Positions 55,776 through 63,022 of a DNA stretch of 64,000 bases are shown piece by piece; within the stretch, counting starts at the first letter, position 1, and each line of letters begins with the position of its first letter. The translations under genes were made by a program, and so were the position numbers. The notes beneath the pieces are model-generated. The model worked only from the letters and a program-made list of their open reading frames with translations, was not told the origin of the DNA and did no database searches. The DNA comes from Tatlockia sp. (GTDB lineage: Bacteria; Pseudomonadota; Gammaproteobacteria; Legionellales; Legionellaceae), in the NCBI GenBank assembly GCA_013697955.1, contig JACCVV010000041.1, positions 1 through 64,000 on the forward strand, in the 5' to 3' direction.

Positions 55776-55898
55776 ATGATTAACCATACCCAATTATCAG
55801 ATAAATTATTTTTAGCAAAAATATTTGAAATATTAATAACTCTAGTGTTTTGCACTATGGGGGTTTCTTATGTACAATTTCATTGCCCTTGTAATTAA
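55776..55898 (+). CDS. possible small ORF (40 aa, one membrane helix)
   Basis: ATG at 55776 opens a 40-codon frame with one hydrophobic stretch (about 18-30) and a Cys-rich end (F-H-C-P-C-N). The frame may be chance in AT-rich DNA: the upstream A-run is not a good ribosome-binding site. Listed as a possibility only. Confidence 0.2.
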   Translation: MINHTQLSDKLFLAKIFEILITLVFCTMGVSYVQFHCPCN

Positions 55899-55963
55899 GG
55901 ATATTTGTGCACACAATTGACTCCATTCAAAAAATAAAATTATTCTTAAATAAAATCTTTGAC

Positions 55964-56998
55964 CTAACTTTTTTCTTCTTTTAAGTAAACTACCGTTCTT
56001 TTATTTAAAGGGAGTATAAAGGTTTGATTAGAGTCCTTTTTAGACCTTAATATATATTCGCCAGATCGCCAAAGAAGTATGGCATTACTTACTATGTGAA
56101 GTTCACCCTCTTGGCGACAAATTGGGGTTTTGCTATTCATATTTAAAAATAAACACTCATGACTATCAACTAATAGGTTCACATTATCAATTCCACCAAT
56201 TCCATAGTTCTGTAATACTTTGTAACTAAAATTTCCTGGTCCAGCTAATAGCACTAACAAACTACATGTCGTTAAAGAAGAAAAAAGAATTCTAAATTTT
56301 ATAGAAATTTTTCCTTTGGATGGGAACAAAAAATATCCTGAGCTAATAAAACAGATTAAAAAATTAATAAATAATTCCACTTTGCCCCATAAAGAAAATT
56401 TAGCAACAATAATAAAAGCCAGAGCATGGAAAATAGAACAAGGTAAGGCTGCAACACCCAGATAAAACCAACACGCATACTTATTTTTTTTATCAATTTT
56501 GTCAGCTATTAAAATTAAACTGATTAAAATCAACGGGATCAGAATCATTATCCAATAAATATTAGGAGTGATACTTATAAGCCACACTATTGAGATCCAA
56601 ATTAGAAATGCTATTGCATAGGTAAAGAAATAAATTGCTAATAACATGAAGGCATCGTAATTGCTGAAACTTAACTTACCTTCACTGAAATTTTTAGAAT
56701 AATATTCAGCCTTGTTTTTATCAAAAATATAAGTACATAAATCTTGTTCTTTCAATATTGTAAGCCATAAATAAGGACTAAATGCTAACGGAAAAACAAT
56801 ACCCATGAAAAATAAAAATCCTATAAGTGCCATTAACAATAAAAAATAAATTGCACTGTTTAAATTGTTCACAGGAAAATAATGAATTTTTGTTGAATAA
56901 AAAAATAAAATCATAAATCCAGAAAATAAACTTATGTAGAAAATTGATTTAAGCAAGCTTTCAGCATTTTGGGCATGTTTCGAAATTTTAATTAACAT
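55964..56998 (-). CDS. polytopic membrane protein, unknown
   Basis: A 344-aa protein with about eight hydrophobic helices across residues 15-265 and a soluble end of about 80 residues with three Cys. I do not recognise a family and see no transporter motif. Strong AT bias (Ile, Phe, Lys, Asn rich) differs from the housekeeping genes and suggests acquired DNA. It is isolated on the minus strand at the edge of the decayed region. Confidence 0.6.
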   Translation of the reverse strand: MLIKISKHAQNAESLLKSIFYISLFSGFMILFFYSTKIHYFPVNNLNSAIYFLLLMALIGFLFFMGIVFPLAFSPYLWLTILKEQDLCTYIFDKNKAEYYSKNFSEGKLSFSNYDAFMLLAIYFFTYAIAFLIWISIVWLISITPNIYWIMILIPLILISLILIADKIDKKNKYACWFYLGVAALPCSIFHALAFIIVAKFSLWGKVELFINFLICFISSGYFLFPSKGKISIKFRILFSSLTTCSLLVLLAGPGNFSYKVLQNYGIGGIDNVNLLVDSHECLFLNMNSKTPICRQEGELHIVSNAILLWRSGEYILRSKKDSNQTFILPLNKRTVVYLKEEKS

Positions 56999-57230
56999 TG
57001 GATACTTATCCCATATAATCTAATCAACTTTTTCATTGAAAATTACAGGCTGTGGGTTAAAATTTTGTGATCTTGATAGTTTCCTGTCAGGGTCATACTT
57101 ATTTAGAAGTAATTAAGAAGAAGTGATATTGTTTTGGATTTGGGATGAGCCAAAAATTCTAACCTGGGATAATACAAAAGGTACCAAAATCTGATTATTT
57201 GCTAAATATCTGTAACCCTTTAATTTTATA

Positions 57231-57282
57231 GTCGGGACAGAATGATTTGAACCTCGACTACTAGCACCCCATGCTAGTGCGT
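57231..57282 (-). pseudogene. tRNA-Pro 3' fragment
   Basis: On the minus strand about 52 bases match the anticodon arm, T arm and acceptor 3' side of the intact tRNA-Pro(GGG) at 60193-60269, with only a few mismatches and one deletion; the identical anticodon arm ACTAGCATGGGGTGCTAGT is kept. The 5' half is missing and no CCA follows. It is in the opposite orientation to the intact gene, 3 kb away. Confidence 0.8.
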
Positions 57283-57319
57283 ACTGCTTTCAACTAATAT
57301 CAACTACCATCAAAAACCC

Positions 57320-57430
57320 CTGGATTTTAAAGCTTCAGAATTAGTATGTAAGAAAGAGTTTCTTAAACAATGTTCCCCTGAAGATGCTTACAAAATTGGG
57401 TACCTTTACGGTTCTGAAGAAACAATGTAA
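57320..57430 (+). pseudogene. unidentified gene remnant
   Basis: An open stretch of about 37 codons with protein-like composition (D-F-K-A-S-E-L-V-C, then K-I-G-Y-L-Y-G-S-E-E-T-M, stop) lacks a start codon and upstream domain. It looks like the C-terminus of a lost gene; the family is not recognised. Confidence 0.3.
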
Positions 57431-57943
57431 CTCAATAACTATTTTTTAAAAAGGGTTTGTTTGATAGAACATACCTTTACTAAATTAGCATATCCTATCC
57501 GGATTTGGCTAAAAAGTAAAAGGCAGTCCGAACTCATTTACAACTTTGAATTTATCTTTAGTAATTGATACTTATGTTCAGAAAACGTTTGAACATTTGT
57601 AATATTAGGCAAATTGATATGAGTCAATCTTCTACATCACCTACCATTTCAATTTAATTTATCAGCCATTTTTAATATTCTGCCAATTATCATTTAATGT
57701 AAGCTATTCAAATGTGGGTGAGGTAGAAGACAATTTTTTTATTGACAAACAAAGAATAGTTTCCGACTTATCAGGTGCTTATAACTAAATAAACCGACAC
57801 AGAACTTATTTGCAGCCGCCCACGAAGAATTTATGAGTCAGTTGGTTACAAATTACTTTTTTGTCTAAAAATTAATGCTCATAATCTGATTTAAGTCTTT
57901 TTTGAATTTATAACAACTTGTGTAATATATTTTAGCGTGTGTT

Positions 57944-58828
57944 TTAATCTAGATTTGACTTAAAAAGCTTCCTCATAAACTCTATAAAAACCCGTACTTT
58001 TTGACTCATATATTGATCGGTTGGATAAACCAAATACAATGGTAGTGAAGGTGGTCGATAACAATCTAAAATTGAAACAAGTTCCCCAGTTTGGAGTTTA
58101 TGTTTCACTGTAAATGATGGTAAATAGACTATACCCAACCCACTTACCGCAAGATTGCATAAATCGATGCTACTATTTATACAGGCATTACCAGTAATCA
58201 GAATTTTTTTAACTTTTGCTTTTTCTTGAAACAGCCAAGTGAAATCATAATTATCAACATGATCCAGACAATTATGATGTTTTAAATCATCTGGATGAAT
58301 TGGTGTTCCATTTTTTTCTAAATATTCCGGAGAAGCACAAATTATTTTTTGCCATATTCCTAATTTTTTATAATGAAAACTGGAGTCAGGTAATTCACCA
58401 CAATGCATCACTAAATCAAAGCCATTGCTTAGTAAACCCAATAAATGATTTCCATGCACAATATGAACTTTAAGCCCAGGGAATCTATTTAAAAATTTAT
58501 GCAATTGTGGAGTAACATAAAAATGGCTAATTGATACAGGAAGCCCAATTTTTATAACACCATTAATATCTTTTTTTATGCTTTTTATATTTCTATTGGA
58601 AAGCTCTAAAGATTCTAATAGCGCCCTGACTTCATCATAATAAAGTTGGCCTGCTTCCGTCAGCGTTACAAGACGAGTAGTTCGATTCATTAGACGAACA
58701 TCAAGTTTTCTCTCAAGTCTCGCAAGGCGTCTTGTTGTAATGGATGGGGAAATATGTAATTCAAGTGCAGCTTTTGAAAAGCTTTTATGTTTGGCAACTA
58801 AACAAAAAATCTCTATGTCTTCAAGCAA
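57944..58828 (-). CDS. LysR-family transcriptional regulator
   Basis: A 294-aa LysR regulator. The N-terminal winged helix (1-62) has the usual F-S-K-A-A-L-E-L-H-I-S-P-S-I-T-T-R-R-L pattern; the rest is the periplasmic-binding-like effector domain, of the CrgA/AaeR-type branch by its N-R-T-T-R-L-V-T-L-T-E-A-G. It is divergent from the carboxymuconolactone-decarboxylase-like gene, with a perfect palindrome just upstream of its own start, so it probably controls that gene and itself. Inducer unknown. Confidence 0.92.
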   Translation of the reverse strand: MLEDIEIFCLVAKHKSFSKAALELHISPSITTRRLARLERKLDVRLMNRTTRLVTLTEAGQLYYDEVRALLESLELSNRNIKSIKKDINGVIKIGLPVSISHFYVTPQLHKFLNRFPGLKVHIVHGNHLLGLLSNGFDLVMHCGELPDSSFHYKKLGIWQKIICASPEYLEKNGTPIHPDDLKHHNCLDHVDNYDFTWLFQEKAKVKKILITGNACINSSIDLCNLAVSGLGIVYLPSFTVKHKLQTGELVSILDCYRPPSLPLYLVYPTDQYMSQKVRVFIEFMRKLFKSNLD

Positions 58829-58841
58829 TTCTATTACCCCA

Positions 58842-58864
58842 ATTATTGCATTTAATGCAATAAT
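58842..58864. promoter_or_regulatory. LysR-type operator (perfect palindrome)
   Basis: ATTATTGCATT-T-AATGCAATAAT, a perfect 11-bp inverted repeat with a 1-bp centre, contains the T-N11-A type core. It lies 14 bp before the LysR start codon and 78 bp before the divergent gene, the usual place of a LysR recognition site. A TATAAT at 58907-58912 with a poor -35 would be the activated promoter of the divergent gene. Confidence 0.65.
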
Positions 58865-58941
58865 AAATTGATTTTCTCAAATATTATATATTGAATCATT
58901 ATAAATTATAATGTGTTTGTTATTCATCATTTGGAGAAAAT

Positions 58942-59322
58942 ATGACAACGCAATACGAAAAAGGAATGACCCTTTTAAACAAACTACATGGCGAGCATAC
59001 CGGGAAAGCACTTATGGATAGTGTAGGTGAAATATCTCCAAAATTGACTACCATGGGTATTGAATGGGTATTTGGCGATATTATGCAAGATTCGACACTT
59101 GATTTGAAAACAAGGGAGCTCACGATTATTTCAAGTCTAGTCAGTCAGAATGCTCTGTCAGCACAAATTAAAGCCCATATTGAAGCAGCACTGCATGTTG
59201 GCGCTACCAAAAGAGAAATTATTGCTTTAATTGAGCAGCTGGCTATTTATGCGGGATTTCCTTCTGCAAATAATGCCATGTTGGTTGCAAAAGAAGTGTT
59301 TTCAGAAGCAAAAAATAACTAG
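58942..59322 (+). CDS. carboxymuconolactone decarboxylase-family protein
   Basis: A 126-aa, all-helical protein of the CMD/AhpD family. The L-K-T-R-E-L-T-I-I-S-S-L-V (about 54-66) and H-I-E-A-A-L-H-V-G-A-T-K-R-E-I (about 77-91) segments are typical, and the C-x-x-C redox pair of AhpD is absent, so a peroxidase-partner role is unlikely. GGAG precedes the ATG. It is divergent from a LysR gene with a shared operator region, so it is probably an inducible small detoxification or catabolic protein. No aromatic catabolism genes are nearby. Confidence 0.88.
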   Translation: MTTQYEKGMTLLNKLHGEHTGKALMDSVGEISPKLTTMGIEWVFGDIMQDSTLDLKTRELTIISSLVSQNALSAQIKAHIEAALHVGATKREIIALIEQLAIYAGFPSANNAMLVAKEVFSEAKNN

Positions 59323-59397
59323 CGAAATTCAAATAAAGAAGAAAGGGCATTAAGAACTCACTCTGAAAACATGCCTTACCCCTTACAAACGCTGCTT

Positions 59398-59651
59398 CTA
59401 ATTCATTTTATTAATACATGACCATACCATTTTTTCTGAGTCATATTTACGTAGTAATGCTAAGTATTTTGGTTATACGAAAAATCAATATATGTTTCAT
59501 CTATGACAATTATTGCATTAAAAATATGCGTTAAGAGATGATGTATTTCGTTAAGCTTAAGCTCTGCATCCACTGGATTATTCGGTGAGCACGAGTATAT
59601 AATTTTTGCATTGGAATTTTTTAAGGTTTCGAAGTCGAAGTTTAATTGGTC
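59398..59651 (-). pseudogene. histidinol-phosphate aminotransferase-like fragment
   Basis: Read on the minus strand, about 63 codons carry the pyridoxal-phosphate aminotransferase pattern: I-I-Y-S-C-S-P-N-N-P, then about 30 residues later I-V-I-D-E-T-Y-I-D-F-S. This is the order and spacing seen in HisC (SPNNP and DExY elements). A stop follows at 59460, and a one-base frameshift allows 20 more codons (L-A-L-L-R-K-Y-D-S-E-K). The PLP-lysine region and both ends of the enzyme are absent, so it is a non-functional remnant. Confidence 0.55.
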
Positions 59652-60002
59652 AAAATATTTTCCTAATCAGGCGAGTGAGACGGGCGATACATTAACATTA
59701 TTAAGGCAGCACCTGTCTTATTTTCCGCCGCGAAAATTACCTTCAGTTGAAGAATGCAAATTATCCTTAGCAAGGGGCTCGCGTTAATTGATAAGGTAAT
59801 ACAACCTTTATCTAAGCTGAAAAAGTAATTGATGCATAAACAGCGGGATTTACAATGTATGGAGCGGCAATTTTTGCTGCAAATATGCTGAGAAAAGCAA
59901 TATTGAGGGCTGCTTGTAATAAATTATTTAGTTTCAGCTTGGTTGATACTCATTTTTTAAACGATTGGTTAAATTAATTACAACAACATGAATACAAAAG
60001 AT

Positions 60003-60038
60003 AACGCCAGTGGTTTTTATCCCACTGGCGTTACTTTT
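60003..60038 (+). terminator. Rho-independent terminator without a gene
   Basis: AACGCCAGTGG/CCACTGGCGTT, an 11-bp perfect stem with an 8-nt loop, is followed by TTACTTTTT. It has no intact gene before it on either strand and is probably left over from a lost gene or serves the region upstream of the tRNA. Confidence 0.7.
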
Positions 60039-60192
60039 TATATAGATTACCACTTATTTTTGTTGTGGTTAGAATGTGTCGCTTACTAAAAACAATTCAT
60101 TACAGAAGTGCTCCATCGAAAATGAAATGCCCATCAAAAAATCGACTTAACTTGTCTTTTTAAAAAAGAAAAGTTATTATGCCCAACCAAAT

Positions 60193-60269
60193 CGGGGCGT
60201 AGCGCAGCCTGGTAGCGTACTAGCATGGGGTGCTAGTGGTCGAAGGTTCAAATCCTTCCGTCCCGACCA
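60193..60269 (+). tRNA. tRNA-Pro (anticodon GGG)
   Basis: A 77-nt tRNA with encoded CCA. The acceptor stem CGGGGCG pairs with CGTCCCG (one G-U), the anticodon arm is ACTAGC-ATGGGGT-GCTAGT giving anticodon GGG, and the T arm contains GGTTCAAATCC. Discriminator A and CCA precede a G. It is intact, and a broken copy of its 3' part lies 3 kb upstream in opposite orientation. Confidence 0.97.
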
Positions 60270-60585
60270 GTATATTCAAGGGGTTAGGTTTAAAATTTTA
60301 TCTTTAAGTGATTTCAGTGGGTCTTTGATGGGTACTTTTTACAAAGTCACGGAACTTCTCCATTTCTATGGGTTTTAATTAAGATACACAAAATTAACTC
60401 ATAATATATCTGTAGTTTTCAAAATTTTAAACTAGTAAGTATGCCGCTGGATTATTCTGTTTTGCAATTTTAAAATGTTAATTAATTTGCAAATCATCTC
60501 CATAAAGTTTCAAAATCGGTCTTGCAAAATATTTATCCACCAATAAAATAGGCTCTTTAAAAGCACGATCCGTTTTGAGGTTATA
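60270..60585. other. intergenic region after tRNA-Pro
   Basis: About 315 bp of AT-rich DNA. A short minus-strand coding-like stretch ending just downstream of the tRNA (M-E-K-F-R-D-F-V, stop at about 60303) could be the last codons of a lost gene, such as an integrase, but is too short to identify. No tRNA, terminator or intact ORF was found. Confidence 0.4.
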
Positions 60586-61881
60586 TTGAATAAAATTAGT
60601 GCTCAAAAATCATTGTTTTCTTTGGCTTATCCTTGGATTATCTGGACAATTGCGGCGGGATTTTTCTTTTATAAGTATTTAATCCAAGTCTCGCCATCCG
60701 TTATGACCACTGATTTGATGAAGGCTTTTAATGTTAATGGTGCTGGCTTAGGAAATTTATCTGCTTTTTATTTCTATGCTTATCTAATCATGCAAATCCC
60801 TATTGGGATAATGCTCGATAAATATAGTCCGAGAAAAATTACGACCTGTGCTATCTTCATTTGTGCTATAAGCACCTATATTTTTTCCCAAACTGACAGC
60901 CTTTATACGGCCTGCATTAGCCGTGCATTTATGGGTGGTGCTGCGGCTTTTGCCGCTGTTTCTTGCTTTAAGCTTGCTTCTGTTTGGTTTAGTCCAAAAA
61001 AATTCGCCTTTGTATCCGGATTGTTTATGGCAGCGGCCATGCTTGGAGCTGTTGGTGGTCAGATGCCTTTGTCCCTTCTTATTCAGGAATTTGGATGGCG
61101 AATGGCGCTTCAGATAATCTCTGTAGCTGGTGTTTTTCTGGGTATTCTTTATTTTGCAGTTGTACGCGACAAGCCGGTTACGCTTGCCCAAGCTCACGAT
61201 TCTGATAGTAAAACTTATTCTTTTAAAACGATTTTATGGACTAAACAAACCTGGTTTTTGTCTTTGTACAGTGGACTGGCTTTTGCGCCAGTTTCTGTTT
61301 TTGGTGGCCTTTGGGGAGTTCCCTTTTTAGAGACGGCCTATCAGCTACCTAGAGCTAATGCGGCTTTGGCGGTTTCAGCAATTTTTATCGGATTCGCCTT
61401 TGGTGCGCCGTTTTTAGGCTGGTTATCTGATCACATGGGACGAAGAAAACCAATCCTCTACATCGGAACCTTTAGTGCCTTAATATGCTTAACGCTTGTC
61501 ATTTATGGTACTCATTTTAGCCTGATGACTCTTATAGCTTTGTTATTTTGCTTTGGATTCGGTGCTAGCGGTTTTTTTACCAGTTTTGCGATGATTCGCG
61601 AGTTATTTCCAATTTATTTAGCAGCTACAGTGCTTGGCGTTATGAATACCTTTGATTCAGTTTGCGAAGCACTTTATGAGCCTTTAGTGGGCGCATTTCT
61701 AGATTGGACCTGGGAAGGAAAAATTGTTGATGGTGTTCATCATTTTTCGCTTCAAGGCTTTCATCTTTCTTTGGCCTTACTTCCTATTTCACTGATTTTG
61801 GCACTGATCACCTTAGTCTTTATACAAGAAACTTATTGTCGAACTATGGAGGAAAAAAGAGGTCTCAGCCAAAAGCATTAA
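60586..61881 (+). CDS. MFS transporter, Legionella Pht-like
   Basis: A 431-aa, 12-TM major facilitator. The start is TTG at 60586, with GAGG five bases upstream. N-terminal F-F-Y-K-Y-L-I-Q-V-S-P-S-V-M and D-K-Y-S-P-R after TM2 place it with the four other transporters of this type in the window. It stands alone and its 3' end overlaps the convergent glutaryl-CoA dehydrogenase gene by 17 bp. The substrate is unknown. Confidence 0.85.
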   Translation: MNKISAQKSLFSLAYPWIIWTIAAGFFFYKYLIQVSPSVMTTDLMKAFNVNGAGLGNLSAFYFYAYLIMQIPIGIMLDKYSPRKITTCAIFICAISTYIFSQTDSLYTACISRAFMGGAAAFAAVSCFKLASVWFSPKKFAFVSGLFMAAAMLGAVGGQMPLSLLIQEFGWRMALQIISVAGVFLGILYFAVVRDKPVTLAQAHDSDSKTYSFKTILWTKQTWFLSLYSGLAFAPVSVFGGLWGVPFLETAYQLPRANAALAVSAIFIGFAFGAPFLGWLSDHMGRRKPILYIGTFSALICLTLVIYGTHFSLMTLIALLFCFGFGASGFFTSFAMIRELFPIYLAATVLGVMNTFDSVCEALYEPLVGAFLDWTWEGKIVDGVHHFSLQGFHLSLALLPISLILALITLVFIQETYCRTMEEKRGLSQKH

Positions 61882-63022
61882 TACCTGTTATATGTCGGCC
61901 GAGAACCAGATTATGGACATTATCAGTCCCTTCATAGGTAAAAACTGATTCCAGATTTAACATATGGCGGATGACATGATATTCCAAACTAATACCATTA
62001 GCGCCTAAAAGATTTCGGCAGGATCTCGCGATTTTTAAGGCTTCGCGACAGGCATTTCCTTTGGCAAGAGATATCATTATAGGCGTATCCCGCTTTTCAT
62101 CTTTTAAGCGACCTATTTGAAGATTCATCCATTGAGCTTTTATTATTTCGGTATACATTTCAGCTAAATCCTTTTGAATAAGCTGAAAAGAGGCTAAGGG
62201 TTTGTCAAATTGTTTACGTTCAAGCAAATAGTCTCGAGTTATATCAAAACAGGCCATTGCAGCACCAATCGCACCCCAGGCAATACCATAACGTGCCTGG
62301 CTTAAGCATGAAAGCGGAGCACTTATTCCTTTATCGCTACCCGCTAAATAATTTTCATCAGGTATGAAAACATCATCAAACACCAATTCGCCGGTAATTG
62401 AGGCTCGCAAAGACATTTTTTGTTTAATTTCCGGTGCAGAAAAACCTTTGAAATTCTTTTCGACAATAAATCCACGAATACCTTGATCGGTTTTTGCCCA
62501 AACAATAGCAATATCAGCTATAGAGGCATTGGTAATCCACATTTTTGCACCGTTTAAGCGCCAACCACCATCTACCTTTTTTGCATGGGTTCGCATTGAG
62601 GATGGATCTGAACCAGAATCAGGCTCTGTTAAGCCAAAGCAGCCGATTATATCGCCTGAGGCCATTGGTGGTAAAAAGCGCATTTTTTGCTCTTCATTAC
62701 CATAGCGAAAAATTGGATACATACATAAAGAAGATTGTACCGAAACAAAGCTTCGCAAACCGCTATCGCCGCGTTCAAGCTCCTGACAAACTAAACCGTA
62801 GGAAATATAAGAGGCTTCAGCTCCGCCATATTGAGCAGGTAATGTAAGTCCTAGCAACCCCAATTCTGCAGATTTTTTAATCAAGCTCTTGGGAAATTGC
62901 CCATGTTCAAATGATTCCGCCATTAAAGGGATAACATCTTGTTTGACAAAACGAGCGACGCTATCGCGAATCATACGTTCATCATCGTGTAACTGTTCGT
63001 CAAGATATAGCAAGTCGTCCAC
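61865..63022 (-). CDS. gcdH: glutaryl-CoA dehydrogenase
   Basis: An FAD acyl-CoA dehydrogenase of 385 aa that converts glutaryl-CoA to crotonyl-CoA in lysine, hydroxylysine and tryptophan breakdown. The FAD/substrate segment C-F-G-L-T-E-P-D-S-G-S-D-P (about 126-138), the catalytic base Glu in Y-E-G-T-D-N-V-H (near 365) and R-S-F-V-S-V-Q-S-S-L are typical of GcdH. The start is GTG at 63022 with AAGGAG upstream; the 5' end overlaps the previous gene by 23 bp. The pairing with a 2-oxo acid dehydrogenase suggests 2-oxoadipate oxidation feeding glutaryl-CoA. Confidence 0.92.
   Translation of the reverse strand: MDDLLYLDEQLHDDERMIRDSVARFVKQDVIPLMAESFEHGQFPKSLIKKSAELGLLGLTLPAQYGGAEASYISYGLVCQELERGDSGLRSFVSVQSSLCMYPIFRYGNEEQKMRFLPPMASGDIIGCFGLTEPDSGSDPSSMRTHAKKVDGGWRLNGAKMWITNASIADIAIVWAKTDQGIRGFIVEKNFKGFSAPEIKQKMSLRASITGELVFDDVFIPDENYLAGSDKGISAPLSCLSQARYGIAWGAIGAAMACFDITRDYLLERKQFDKPLASFQLIQKDLAEMYTEIIKAQWMNLQIGRLKDEKRDTPIMISLAKGNACREALKIARSCRNLLGANGISLEYHVIRHMLNLESVFTYEGTDNVHNLVLGRHITGINAFG

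Larger units (their letters stand above)
57001..57943. other. gene-poor decayed region
   Basis: About 940 bp with no intact gene. It holds a tRNA-Pro fragment (57231-57282) and several short coding-like stretches: a C-terminal-looking frame ending at 57430 (K-K-E-F-L-K-Q-C-S-P-E-D-A-Y ending in a stop) and a frame near 57800-57870 (A-A-A-H-E-E-F-M-S-Q-L then stop). They have no starts and look like remains of lost genes. I cannot identify the parent families. Confidence 0.5.
59323..60192. other. gene-poor region with pseudogene debris
   Basis: About 870 bp without an intact gene. The minus strand carries a broken aminotransferase fragment (59398-59651). From 59536 to about 59787 the plus strand has a start-less open frame of some 80 codons (ends L-A-R-G-S-R, stop). 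Around 59810-59965 (minus) a frameshifted membrane-protein-like start reads M-S-I-N-Q-A-E-T-K and, one base out of frame, N-L-L-Q-A-A-L-N-I-A-F-L. A terminator at 60003-60038 remains. The region looks like relics of lost genes. Confidence 0.5.

Noticed and set aside
60784-61197. 137-codon minus-strand frame opposite the MFS gene at 60586
   Set aside because: The plus strand encodes a complete 12-TM transporter; the opposite frame is compositionally odd and unrelated to any family.
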